Source: Ideonella sp.
Lineage (GTDB): Bacteria > Pseudomonadota > Gammaproteobacteria > Burkholderiales > Burkholderiaceae_C
Assembly (NCBI GenBank): GCA_015075165.1
Contig: JABTUY010000003.1
Coordinates: 248,001 to 312,000 of the forward strand
Length of the DNA: 64,000 bases
Direction of reading: 5' to 3'
Shown piece after piece: positions 50,168 through 58,553 of the stretch. A program made the translations under genes and the position numbers. Numbering within the stretch: position 1 is the first letter of the stretch; every line of letters begins with the position of its first letter. A model generated the notes under the pieces. The model was not told the origin of the DNA. It saw nothing but the letters and a program-made list of their open reading frames with translations, and made no database searches.

Positions 50168-50776
50168 TCAGCTCTTGCAACGCGCCACGTAGGTGGCCTC
50201 GGAACGCTGCAAGTCCGCCTGCTCGCCGGCACTCAGCGTGGCCGCGCGCTGGCGCTTGCCGTGCAGGATGCGCAGCATCTCGTGGCACTGCTCGGCCTCG
50301 CGCTGCGACAGTGCCCGCGCCGACGTGCGTGCCTGCCGCTCATCCAACGCGGCCTTGCGTTCGGCCGACTTGGCGTCGGCCAGCTCCTGCCGGGCCTGGC
50401 GATCGTCGTCGGCGCACTTGGCCTGGTACTCGGCTCGCAGGTCCTGCTGCACCGCGTGTCCGACGCCGCGTGACGACGCGGTGCGAATCGCGTCGTTGAG
50501 CTGCGCGCAGGCGGGGCTCAGGTACTGCAGATGCTCCGGCGCACGGCCGAGCGAAGCCGAAGGCGATGCGCGCAGCTGCGGCAGCTCCCGCACCGGCGCA
50601 GGCCCGTAGCCACCCATGCTGGTGCCGGCACCGGTGGTGCACGGCGTGTGCGACAGCACCGTCCGGCCCTGCACGTTGCAGCGGTAGGCGACCTGGGCCA
50701 GCGACGCCTGCGCCGACGCCAGCAGCAGCAGCGTGACCGCTGCCCGCCCGAGACTGAATCCTCCACCCATTCGCAT
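50168..50776 (-). CDS. Secreted protein with DUF4124-like N terminus, unknown function
   Basis: ATG 50776 gives 202 residues with a signal peptide (GRAAVTLLLLASAQASLA). The mature start VAYRCNVQGRTVLSHTPC resembles DUF4124 domains, and the rest is a long charged alpha-helical segment (ADDDRQARQELADAKSAERKAALDERQARTSARALSQREAEQCHEML) rich in Gln/Glu/Arg, with paired cysteines. Probably periplasmic. No function known. Confidence 0.7.
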   Translation of the reverse strand: MRMGGGFSLGRAAVTLLLLASAQASLAQVAYRCNVQGRTVLSHTPCTTGAGTSMGGYGPAPVRELPQLRASPSASLGRAPEHLQYLSPACAQLNDAIRTASSRGVGHAVQQDLRAEYQAKCADDDRQARQELADAKSAERKAALDERQARTSARALSQREAEQCHEMLRILHGKRQRAATLSAGEQADLQRSEATYVARCKS

Positions 50777-50930
50777 GTTGTCCACCCTCGCCGGAGCCGC
50801 GCGCATCTTACGCATGGTTCAAGCGTCCACCTGCGCGGTGCGCACACACAAGCTGTGCAGAACTGCGCATGCCCGCTGCACTGCGCGGCGCTGCGCGGCG
50901 CCGGTGAGGAGCCTGCCGCAATAATCGGCC

Positions 50931-51419
50931 GTGCGCGCCCGCCCCGCCCCCGGCTTCACGCTGATCGAACTGCTCGTGGCGATCGCCGTGCTGGCGATCC
51001 TGGCCACGCTGGCGCTGCCGAGCGTGCAGGCGCCGATGGTGCGGCAGCAGATCGTCGACTCGGCGCCGCTGATCAACGTGGCGAAGCACGCGGTCGGCGT
51101 GCGCTGGGCGGCCAGCGGCAAGCTGCCGCAGGACAACGCCGAGGCCGGCCTGCCGGCGGCCGACAAGATGGTCGGCAACTACGTGTCGTCGGTCAGCGTC
51201 GAGGCCGGCGCGCTGCACGTGGTGTTCGGCAACCAGGCCAACGGCGCGATCAATGGGCGCACGCTGAGCTTTCGCCCGGCGGTGGTCGACAGCGCACCGA
51301 TGGTGCCGATCGCCTGGGTGTGCGCGGCGGCACCGGTGCCCGACAAGATGAGCGCCAAGGGCGGCGACCGCACCGACGTCGCGGCGAAGTTCCTGCCGCT
51401 GAACTGCCGCGGCGGCTGA
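50931..51419 (+). CDS. Type IV pilin-like / pseudopilin protein
   Basis: GTG 50931 gives 162 residues with a prepilin peptide: RPAPGFTLIELLVAIAVLAILATLALPS, cleavage G^F with the Glu at +5, then a short soluble domain (QQIVDSAPLINVAKHAVGVRWAASGKLPQ). A pilin-associated cysteine pair (WVCAA..LNCRGG) is at the C-terminal end. It is a lone pilin gene with no assembly genes next to it, so the role (minor pilin or GspH-like) is unclear. Confidence 0.85.
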   Translation: MRARPAPGFTLIELLVAIAVLAILATLALPSVQAPMVRQQIVDSAPLINVAKHAVGVRWAASGKLPQDNAEAGLPAADKMVGNYVSSVSVEAGALHVVFGNQANGAINGRTLSFRPAVVDSAPMVPIAWVCAAAPVPDKMSAKGGDRTDVAAKFLPLNCRGG

Positions 51420-51446
51420 CGCCGCTATACGGCGCCGCCAGCGCGC

Positions 51447-53924
51447 TCAAACGCCGCGCTGACCGACCCGATCGCGCACCGACTGATCCCACGCGGTGGC
51501 GTCTTCCGCTTCGCCCCACAGGTCGATCGTGACCGGCGTTCCCGCGTGCACCCGCTGTGCGGCCGCGCCGCGCACGTAGCCGAGGCCGACGCAGGCGTTC
51601 GCGGCCGGGCTCCAGCCCACCGAGATCAGCTCGCCCACCGGCTTGCCGTCGAGCACGATCGCCTCGCCGCCCCAGGCGTAGACGTCGGGGTCGTCGAACA
51701 CGAAGTTCAGCAGCTTCTTGCGCAGCGGCTGCTCGCGCGCGGCCAGCAGCGCGGCGCGGCCGATGAACTCCACCGGCTTGTCAATCTTCAGCGCGAAGCC
51801 GAGCCCGGCCTCCCACGGCGTCTCGTCGGGCCCAAGCTCGGCGCCCCAGGCGCGGCGGCCGGCCTCGATGCGCAGCGCGTCGATCGCGTAGTAGCCGGCA
51901 TCGACCAGCCCCTGCGTGCCGCCGGCCGCGTCGGCCGGCCCGAGATCCTCGCCCGCTTCGTGCAGTGCCAGGTAGACATGGCGCGCCATCTCGATCGGCA
52001 CGTACAGCTCGACGCCCGGGCCGCCGACGTAGCTCATCCGCGCCGCGCGCACGCGCGCCAGCCCGAGATCGATCTCGCGCGTGTGCGAGAACTTCAGCGT
52101 CGACAGGTCGTCGGGGCTGACGCGGCGCAGCAGCTCGTGCGCCCTCGGGCCCATCAGCGACAGCACCGCGCTGAGCGCGCTGACATCGGTGACCGTGACG
52201 TGCTCGTGCTCGCCGATGCGGCGCTCGATCCAGTCGAGGTCGCGCTGCGGCTGCGCCGAGCCGGTGATCAGCTGGAAGCGCCACGCGTCGAGGCGCAACA
52301 CGGTGAGATCGCTCTCGAAGCCGCCGCGTTGATTCAGCATCGCGCTGTAGACCATGCGGCCCGGCGCCACGTCGACATCGTTGGCGCACAGGCGCTGCAG
52401 CAGCGGCAGCGCATCGCGCCCCTGCACCAGCAGCTTGCCGAACGAGGTCTGGTCGTACAGTGCCACCGCCTCGCGCGTGGCGCGCTGCTCGGCGCGCACC
52501 CACGGCAGCCAGCCGGGCGCGTCGAGCGTCGGCTCGGGCCGCGGCTGGCCGGCGGGCCTGAAGTAGTTGGCGCGCTCCCAGCCGTTCTTGCTGCCCCACT
52601 CGGCGCCCTTGGCGTCGAGCAGGTCGTACAGCGGCGAGGTGCGCAGCGGCCGCGCGGTCTGCAGCTCCTGTCGCGGCCAGCGCATCGCGTAGTGCAGGCC
52701 CAGCGTCTCGGCGGTGCGCTCGGCCAGCGCCTTGCGGTTGGCGGTGAAGGCGCCGAAACGGCGCAGGTCCACATCCCACAGGTCGCGCGGCGCCTCGCCG
52801 CCGGCGATCCACTCGGCCACCAGCCGGCCGGCACCGCCGGAGTTGGCGATGCCGGCGGAGTTGAAGCCGGCGCAGACGAAGTAGTTCGCCAGGCCCGGCG
52901 CCTCGCCGATGATGAAGTTGCCGTCGGGCGTGAAGCTCTCGGGCCCGTTGAGCAGCAGCTTGATCTCGGCATGCTCCAGGCACGGCGTGCGGTGGATCGC
53001 ATTCGTCATCAGCGGCTCGAACTGGTCCCAGTCTTCGTCGAGCAGCTGGAACTGGAACGTGCTCGGGATCGGGTCCACCGCCCACGGCTTGGCCTCGGGC
53101 TCGAAGCCGCCCATCACCAGGCCGCCGACCTCCTCCTTGTAGTAGATGAAGCCGTCGGGATCGCGCATCACCGGCAGCATCGGGTGCACGCCGTCGATGC
53201 GGCCGGTCACCACGTAGAAGTGCTCGGCGGAGTACAGCGGCACGTTGACGCCGGCCAGCGCGCCGAACTGCCGCGCCCACTGACCGGCACAGTTCACGAG
53301 CACCTCGCAGGCCACGTCGGCCAGCGCGCCGTCGCGGCGCACGCGCACGCCGCTGACGCGCTCGCCACCGGTGCCGCGCGTGGTCAGCACGGCGGTGACC
53401 TCGACCTCCTCGGCGATGCGCACGCCGCGGTTGCGCGCACCCTTGGCCAGGCTCATGCACAGGTCGGCCGGGTTGGCCTTGCCGTCGCCGGGGATCCACA
53501 GCGCGCCGTGCAGGTCATCGGTGCGCATCGGCGGGAACAGGTCGCCCGCCTCCTTCGGCGTGATCAGCTGCACCTCGACGCCGAAGCTGCCCGCCAGCGC
53601 GGCCTGCTTCTTCAGCACCTTCCAGCGCTCGGGCGTGGCCGCCACGTTGACGCTGCCGCAGGCCTTCCAGCCGGTGGCCAGGCCCGTCTCCTGCTCCAGC
53701 GACGCGTACAGTTCGATGCCGTAGCGGCTCATCGCCGTCATGTTGCGGTTGGGCCGCATCTGGCCCACCAGCCCGGCTGCGTGCCAGGTGGTGCCGCAGG
53801 TCAGCTTGCCCTGCTCGAGCAGCAGCACGTCGGCGATGCCGAGCTTCGCGAGGTGGTAGGCGGTCGAGCAGCCGGCGATGCCGCCGCCGACGATCACCAC
53901 CCGCGCCTGGGCCGGCAGGCTCAT
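51447..53924 (-). CDS. FAD-dependent oxidoreductase of the dimethylglycine/sarcosine dehydrogenase family, phosphonate operon
   Basis: 825 residues: DAO domain (RVVIVGGGIAGCSTAYHLAKLG, then CGTTWHAAGL, whose His48 is the position of covalent FAD attachment in dimethylglycine dehydrogenase), an FAO_M linker and GCV_T-like folate domains (about 430-820). Such enzymes oxidise N-methyl groups, the folate domain trapping formaldehyde. It is the last gene of gntR-phnA-phnY. No PhnW aminotransferase is present, so it might generate phosphonoacetaldehyde from 2-aminoethylphosphonate or demethylate an N-methyl derivative. Confidence 0.85.
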   Translation of the reverse strand: MSLPAQARVVIVGGGIAGCSTAYHLAKLGIADVLLLEQGKLTCGTTWHAAGLVGQMRPNRNMTAMSRYGIELYASLEQETGLATGWKACGSVNVAATPERWKVLKKQAALAGSFGVEVQLITPKEAGDLFPPMRTDDLHGALWIPGDGKANPADLCMSLAKGARNRGVRIAEEVEVTAVLTTRGTGGERVSGVRVRRDGALADVACEVLVNCAGQWARQFGALAGVNVPLYSAEHFYVVTGRIDGVHPMLPVMRDPDGFIYYKEEVGGLVMGGFEPEAKPWAVDPIPSTFQFQLLDEDWDQFEPLMTNAIHRTPCLEHAEIKLLLNGPESFTPDGNFIIGEAPGLANYFVCAGFNSAGIANSGGAGRLVAEWIAGGEAPRDLWDVDLRRFGAFTANRKALAERTAETLGLHYAMRWPRQELQTARPLRTSPLYDLLDAKGAEWGSKNGWERANYFRPAGQPRPEPTLDAPGWLPWVRAEQRATREAVALYDQTSFGKLLVQGRDALPLLQRLCANDVDVAPGRMVYSAMLNQRGGFESDLTVLRLDAWRFQLITGSAQPQRDLDWIERRIGEHEHVTVTDVSALSAVLSLMGPRAHELLRRVSPDDLSTLKFSHTREIDLGLARVRAARMSYVGGPGVELYVPIEMARHVYLALHEAGEDLGPADAAGGTQGLVDAGYYAIDALRIEAGRRAWGAELGPDETPWEAGLGFALKIDKPVEFIGRAALLAAREQPLRKKLLNFVFDDPDVYAWGGEAIVLDGKPVGELISVGWSPAANACVGLGYVRGAAAQRVHAGTPVTIDLWGEAEDATAWDQSVRDRVGQRGV

Positions 53925-53960
53925 CGCACGGGTCTGCGCACGCCGCGCGCCGTCGTCATG

Positions 53961-55424
53961 TCACCACGGCAGCGAATAGGTCTTCACGTTGGTGAAGCTC
54001 TTGCAGGCCTCCTGCACGCCCTCTTTGTAGCCGAGGCCCGAATCCTTGATGCCGCCGAACGGCGTCACCTCGAGCCGGTAGCCCGGCACCTCCCAGACGT
54101 TGACCGAACCCACCTGCAGCTCGCGCACGAAACGCATGATGTCGTCGAGCCGGTTGGTGCACACGCCCGACGACAGGCCGTAGGCGGTGGCATTGACCTG
54201 GCGAATAGCGTCATCGACATCGCGGAAGGTCAGCACCGGCGACACCGGGCCGAAGGTCTCCTGCTTGACGACCTCCATCTCGCCGTGCACGCGGTCGATC
54301 AGCGTCGGCGAGTACGACGCGCCATCGCGCCGGTTGCCGTGCAGCAGCCGCGCACCCTGCGCAATGGCATCGTTGACGCGCGCCTCGAACAGCATCGCCG
54401 CGCGCTCGTCGATCACGGTGCCCATGTCGACCGTGGGGTCGAGCGGGTCGCCGTACAGCCAGTCGCGGGTGCGCGCGAGCAGTGCATCGGTGAAGTCGGA
54501 GGCCAACCGCTCGTGCACGAAGATGCGCTTGACCGCGGTGCAGCGCTGGCCGCTGTTCTTGTACGAGCCGCTGGCGGCCAGCTCGGCGGCCTTGTTGACG
54601 TCGGCGTCGTCCATCACGATCAGCGGGTCGTTGCCACCGAGCTCGAGCACCTGGCGCTTGTAGATCGCGCGCGCGGCGATGTGCTTGCCGATCGCCACGC
54701 CGCCGGTGAAGCTGACCAGGTCCACATCGGGGTGCGTCAGCAGCTCGTCGGCGATCTCGGCCGGGTCGCCGGTCAGCACCGACAGCATCGGCGGCGGCAG
54801 CCCGGCCTCGTACAGGATGTCGGCCAGCGTCAGCGCGGCCAGCGGCGTCTTCTCGCTCGGCTTGAGCACCATGCGGTTGTTGGTGGCCACCGCCGGCGCC
54901 ACCTTGTGGATCACCTGGTTCAGCGGGTGGTTGAACGGCGTGATCGCGCTGATCACGCCCAGCAGCGGCTCACGCGTGGTGTGCACGCGGCGCTGCTTGC
55001 CGTGGTGCGTGAGGTCGCACGAGAAGCTCTGGCCGTCGTCCACCAGCGCAGCCTGCGCGGCGAACAGCAGCACGTCGCTGGCGCGGCCGACCTCGTACAG
55101 CGAGTCCTTCAGGCACAGGCCCGATTCGAGCGTGATCTGCCGCGCGATCGCGTCCTTGCGCTGCGCCACCAGCTCGCCGGCGCGGATCAGGATGCGAAAG
55201 CGCTCGTGGCGCGTGAGCCGGGGCTTGTAGTCGCGCGCCTGGCGGATCGCGCGGCGCACGTCGTCGATGCCGGCCTTCGGCACGGTGGCGATCACCTCGC
55301 CGGTGTACGGGTAGCGCACGTCGAACGTGCGTCCGGTGTGCACCGTCTCGCCGGCGATGCGCAGGCCCTCGCGGCGCAACTCGCCGACACTGCGGCGGAC
55401 ATTTCGGTTGCCAACAGCGGACAT
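53961..55424 (-). CDS. phnY: Phosphonoacetaldehyde dehydrogenase (aldehyde dehydrogenase family)
   Basis: The 487-residue ALDH has the catalytic cysteine in YKNSGQRCTAVKR (about residue 290), the general-base glutamate in VLELGGNDPLIV (about 256) and FTGGVAIG for NAD binding. In the phosphonoacetate pathway it oxidises phosphonoacetaldehyde to phosphonoacetate. Adjacent phosphonoacetate hydrolase (10-bp gap) supports this role over generic ALDH or succinate-semialdehyde dehydrogenase. Confidence 0.88.
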   Translation of the reverse strand: MSAVGNRNVRRSVGELRREGLRIAGETVHTGRTFDVRYPYTGEVIATVPKAGIDDVRRAIRQARDYKPRLTRHERFRILIRAGELVAQRKDAIARQITLESGLCLKDSLYEVGRASDVLLFAAQAALVDDGQSFSCDLTHHGKQRRVHTTREPLLGVISAITPFNHPLNQVIHKVAPAVATNNRMVLKPSEKTPLAALTLADILYEAGLPPPMLSVLTGDPAEIADELLTHPDVDLVSFTGGVAIGKHIAARAIYKRQVLELGGNDPLIVMDDADVNKAAELAASGSYKNSGQRCTAVKRIFVHERLASDFTDALLARTRDWLYGDPLDPTVDMGTVIDERAAMLFEARVNDAIAQGARLLHGNRRDGASYSPTLIDRVHGEMEVVKQETFGPVSPVLTFRDVDDAIRQVNATAYGLSSGVCTNRLDDIMRFVRELQVGSVNVWEVPGYRLEVTPFGGIKDSGLGYKEGVQEACKSFTNVKTYSLPW

Positions 55425-55433
55425 CGCGTGCTC

Positions 55434-56693
55434 CTACTGCGTTCCGTTGATCGCGAAGTCGAAGATGCGGTAGCTCTTCAGCAAACCGCCCACGGCCTCG
55501 AGCTTGTAAGCTTCGTTCAGCGGCCGGCTGACGATGAACGGCACCAGCGTCTCCGACACGCCGCCGTGCGTGCGCAGGCGGTGGCCCTTCAGGCCCGACA
55601 GATCGTGCGCCTTGGCCGAGCTGCCGATGCAGACGTCGCGGCGCGCCACCACCGCGACGTCGCCCTCGCGATCGGCCGGCAGGTCGAAGCGCGCGCAGGC
55701 CTCGTCGCGCGTCAGCGCCATCTCGATGCCGTCGAGGCCGGCGATGCACTCGACGATCTGTCGCGCGCTGACGGCGCCCTTGCTCCACACGCGCACGAAA
55801 CCGCCGAGCGCACCGTGGTGGCCGACGAAGGCATCGGTGATCGGGCAGATCACGGTGGTGCTGCCGGCGCCGAACGCGGCGTCGAGCACGTCTTGCAGCC
55901 AGATCACGTTGGGCTCGCCGGCGGCGTCGCTCTTGTCGCTCATGCCGTGGTCGGCGGTGAGCGCCACGGTGGCGTCGAGCGCGGCCAGGCGGCCGAACGC
56001 ATCGTCGAGCGCGCGGTAGAAGCGCAGCGCCTCGGCCTCGTCGGGCGCGTACTTGTGCTGTACCCAATCCGTCAGCGAGAGGTACAGCAGGTCGGGCCGG
56101 CGCTGCGCCAGCAGCTTGACGCCGGCCTCGAGCACGAACAGCGACAGCTCCATCGAGTACATGTCGGGCTGCGGCATGCCGACGAACTCGAGCACGTTCT
56201 CGATGCCGTTGTCGGCCAGCGTGCAGCGGCCGGCGTACTCCGACGAGAACGACACATGGCCCTGCGACACATCGAGCCCCTTGCCGAGCTGCTTGCGCAG
56301 CTTGTCCTTGGCGGTGATCGAGACCACCTTGGCGCCGGCCGCGGCAAAGCGCGCGAGGATGGTGTCGCCGCGCAGCAGCTCGGGGCCGGTCATCACCACC
56401 GGCTGCCAGGTGGCGGTGTCGAGGTAGAAGTTGCCCGAGATGCCGTGCTTCGCGGTCGGCGTGCCGGTGATGATCGACATGTTGTTCGGGCAGGTGAACG
56501 AAGGCATCGAACCTTCGGCCACCGTGCCGAAGCCCTGCGCGACGAAGCGTGCGATGTTGGGCAGCGCGCGGTCGCCGAGAAAGCGGCGCAGGTAGGCCGG
56601 ATCGCCGCCGTCGATGCACACCACCACCACCGGGCGCAGCGGCCAGCGGTAGGCTGTGCCGTTGACATGGACCGTGGGCCTGGCAACTGTCAT
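55434..56693 (-). CDS. phnA: Phosphonoacetate hydrolase
   Basis: ATG 56693 gives 419 residues of the alkaline phosphatase superfamily. Metal and substrate residues are visible: VVVCIDGGDP (Asp), MPSFTCPNNMSI (the active-site Thr), YLSLTDWVQHKYAPDEAE, LTADHGMSDKSD (Asp-His) and the C-terminal HGGVSE histidine. It hydrolyses phosphonoacetate to acetate and phosphate, a zinc-dependent C-P bond cleavage independent of phosphate starvation. Upstream codons to 56741 are not used because the core begins at MTVARP. Confidence 0.9.
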   Translation of the reverse strand: MTVARPTVHVNGTAYRWPLRPVVVVCIDGGDPAYLRRFLGDRALPNIARFVAQGFGTVAEGSMPSFTCPNNMSIITGTPTAKHGISGNFYLDTATWQPVVMTGPELLRGDTILARFAAAGAKVVSITAKDKLRKQLGKGLDVSQGHVSFSSEYAGRCTLADNGIENVLEFVGMPQPDMYSMELSLFVLEAGVKLLAQRRPDLLYLSLTDWVQHKYAPDEAEALRFYRALDDAFGRLAALDATVALTADHGMSDKSDAAGEPNVIWLQDVLDAAFGAGSTTVICPITDAFVGHHGALGGFVRVWSKGAVSARQIVECIAGLDGIEMALTRDEACARFDLPADREGDVAVVARRDVCIGSSAKAHDLSGLKGHRLRTHGGVSETLVPFIVSRPLNEAYKLEAVGGLLKSYRIFDFAINGTQ

Positions 56694-56730
56694 GACGTGA
56701 ACTGCCTTTCGGATCGATGGTGCCAGTCGC

Positions 56731-57450
56731 CTACTCGCCACGCACGCTGCGCGACTTGGCCAGCGCGCCGTGCAACCGCTCGCGGCTGCGCAGCACGTGC
56801 TCGGTGAGCAGCCGTTCGGCCAGCTTCTCGTCGCCCTTGGCCACCGCGTTCACGATGGCCTCGTGCTCGCGCGTGGACAGCGGGATGTTCTCGCTGCCGC
56901 GCAGCAGCGTCTCGCGGCGGTAGAGGTCGAGCTCGTTGACCACGCGGCGGTAATGCGTGGCCAGCGCGCCGTTGCGCGCGGCACGCACCAGCACGTCGTG
57001 GAACTCGACGTTGAGCGCGAAGTACGCCTCGGCCTTGCGCGACTTGTCGAGCGCCAGCATCTTCTTGACGATGGCACGCAGCTGCTCGATCTCGTCGGCC
57101 GCGATGCGCTGCGCCGCCAGCCGGCCGATCAGGCCTTCGAGCGCGGCACGCACCTCGTAGATCTCGTTGGCCTCCTCGAGCGAAACCTGGCGCACGAACA
57201 CGCCGCGGTTCTTCTCCACCCGCACCAGGCCGGCCTGGTCGAGCGCGCGGAACGCCTCGCGCACCGGCCCGCGCGACACGCCGAGCGCGTTGGCAATGTC
57301 GACTTCGTTGAGCTTGGCACCCACCGCGATCTCGCCGGCGACGATGCGTCGCTCGAGCTCGCGCTGCGCCAGCATGGCCAGCGAGTTCTCGCGCAGCAGG
57401 TCGATCGCCGCGGCGGCGGCGTGCTTGCTGGATTCGGCTGGGGTCGGCAT
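56731..57450 (-). CDS. GntR-family (FCD type) transcriptional regulator
   Basis: The 239-residue protein has the winged helix (ELERRIVAGEIAVGAKLNEVDIANALGVSRGPVREAFRALDQAGLVRVEKNRGVFVRQVS, about 31-90) and an FCD effector domain with metal-type histidines and acids (NVEFHDVLVRAARN, EHEAIVNAVAKGD). It is the first gene of the phnA operon and probably represses it. The palindrome ATTGTCAACAAT at 57526-57537 overlaps the -35 of its own promoter and recurs before the transporter genes, giving a likely operator. Confidence 0.9.
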   Translation of the reverse strand: MPTPAESSKHAAAAAIDLLRENSLAMLAQRELERRIVAGEIAVGAKLNEVDIANALGVSRGPVREAFRALDQAGLVRVEKNRGVFVRQVSLEEANEIYEVRAALEGLIGRLAAQRIAADEIEQLRAIVKKMLALDKSRKAEAYFALNVEFHDVLVRAARNGALATHYRRVVNELDLYRRETLLRGSENIPLSTREHEAIVNAVAKGDEKLAERLLTEHVLRSRERLHGALAKSRSVRGE

Positions 57451-57504
57451 CGGTATCGGCGGCTGCGCACCCGGGCACCGCGCGCGGCGCCTGGGCAGAC
57501 CCGC

Positions 57505-57537
57505 AGCGTAGGCAGTACTTTGCAGATTGTCAACAAT
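57505..57537 (-). promoter_or_regulatory. gntR-phnAY promoter with operator palindrome
   Basis: On the minus strand TTGACA (57533-57528), 17 bases, then TACGCT (57510-57505) forms a sigma70-like promoter. The perfect palindrome ATTGTCAACAAT (57526-57537) covers the -35 element and has the TTGTnnACAA core of FadR/FCD-type GntR operators. The 20-bp block beginning CTTTGCA is repeated with one mismatch before the transporter genes. Confidence 0.65.
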
Positions 57538-57631
57538 TTACCCGAGCGCAATCGGAGCCCAATCCGTCGGCCCGCCACGAGCCGCAGCGCCGGCCCTCGC
57601 AGCGCGGCCGGCAGCGCGCCCAGCCCGAACC

Positions 57632-58528
57632 TCAACCGAAGCGCAGCGCGACCACACCGGCCACGATCACCAGCGCCCCCAGCAGCCGCTGCGGCCCCAG
57701 CGGCTCCTTCAGCAGCCACGCGCCGAGCACGGTCGCGAACAGCACCGAGGTCTCGCGCAGCGCCGACACCGCGGCCACCGGCGCGCGCGTCATCGCCCAC
57801 AGCGCGATCGCATACGAGCCGATCGACGCCGTGCCGCCGAGCGCCGCCAGCGGCCAGCGCTGCCGCGCGTAGGCGGCGATCGCGCGCCGCCCGGCGGCGT
57901 CGCGCCGCCACACCACCAGCGCCGGATACGGCAGGCCGTCGAGCACGAACAGCAGCAGCACGTAGTTCAGCGCGCCGGAGCCCGCCGCCACGCTGATGCG
58001 CACGCCGCTGCCGTCGACGAAGGTGTAGCAGGCGATCACCACCGCGTTGGTCAGCGCATAGCGCAGCGCGCGGCCGTGGTGCAGCGCTTGCCCCGGATGC
58101 GCCAGGCCGACCATCGCCACGCCCACGGTGACGCCGAGCACGCCGGCCCAGGCCAGCGCCGATGGCGTCTCGCCGAGCACGGCCGAGCTGCCCAGCGCCA
58201 CCAGCAGCGGTGCACTGCCGCGCATGATCGGATACGTCATGCCGAGGTCGCCGTGCTTGTACGCACCGGCCAGCGTGATGTAGTAGGCGATGTGGATCAC
58301 CAGCGACGCCGCGATGAACGGCGCCGCAGCCGGCGGCGGCAGCCCCACCCACAGCAGCGCCGGCAGCGCCACCACGCCGCCGATGAAGTGCACCAGCGCG
58401 GTGTCGAGCTCCTTGTCGCCGCTGCTCTTGACCAGAGCGTTCCAGCCGGCGTGCAGGACGGCGCCGCACAGCACGGCCAGCACCACCGGCCAGGTCAGCG
58501 CCAACGCCACACCGACCCTCTGCCGCAC
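57632..58528 (-). CDS. EamA/DMT-family permease
   Basis: The 298-residue protein has ten hydrophobic helices in two repeated halves: HAGWNALVKSSGDKELDTALVHF and TYPIMRGSAPLLVALGSSAVLGE, then ALRETSVLFATVLGAWLLKEPLGPQR, the conserved EamA end motif. It probably exports a metabolite such as an amino acid or amine. It lies between gntR and the phosphate transporter but is not in the phnA operon, so a phosphonate link is only positional. Confidence 0.8.
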   Translation of the reverse strand: MRQRVGVALALTWPVVLAVLCGAVLHAGWNALVKSSGDKELDTALVHFIGGVVALPALLWVGLPPPAAAPFIAASLVIHIAYYITLAGAYKHGDLGMTYPIMRGSAPLLVALGSSAVLGETPSALAWAGVLGVTVGVAMVGLAHPGQALHHGRALRYALTNAVVIACYTFVDGSGVRISVAAGSGALNYVLLLFVLDGLPYPALVVWRRDAAGRRAIAAYARQRWPLAALGGTASIGSYAIALWAMTRAPVAAVSALRETSVLFATVLGAWLLKEPLGPQRLLGALVIVAGVVALRFG

Positions 58529-58553
58529 ACGGCCGCGAGCGGCGATGCGGGGC

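Noticed and set aside
51546-56807. A 1753-codon open frame on the plus strand, opposite the phosphonate genes
   Set aside because: It is a frame shadow in high-GC DNA: Arg/His/Ala/Gly-rich with no domain, while the opposite strand carries complete, well-known enzymes.
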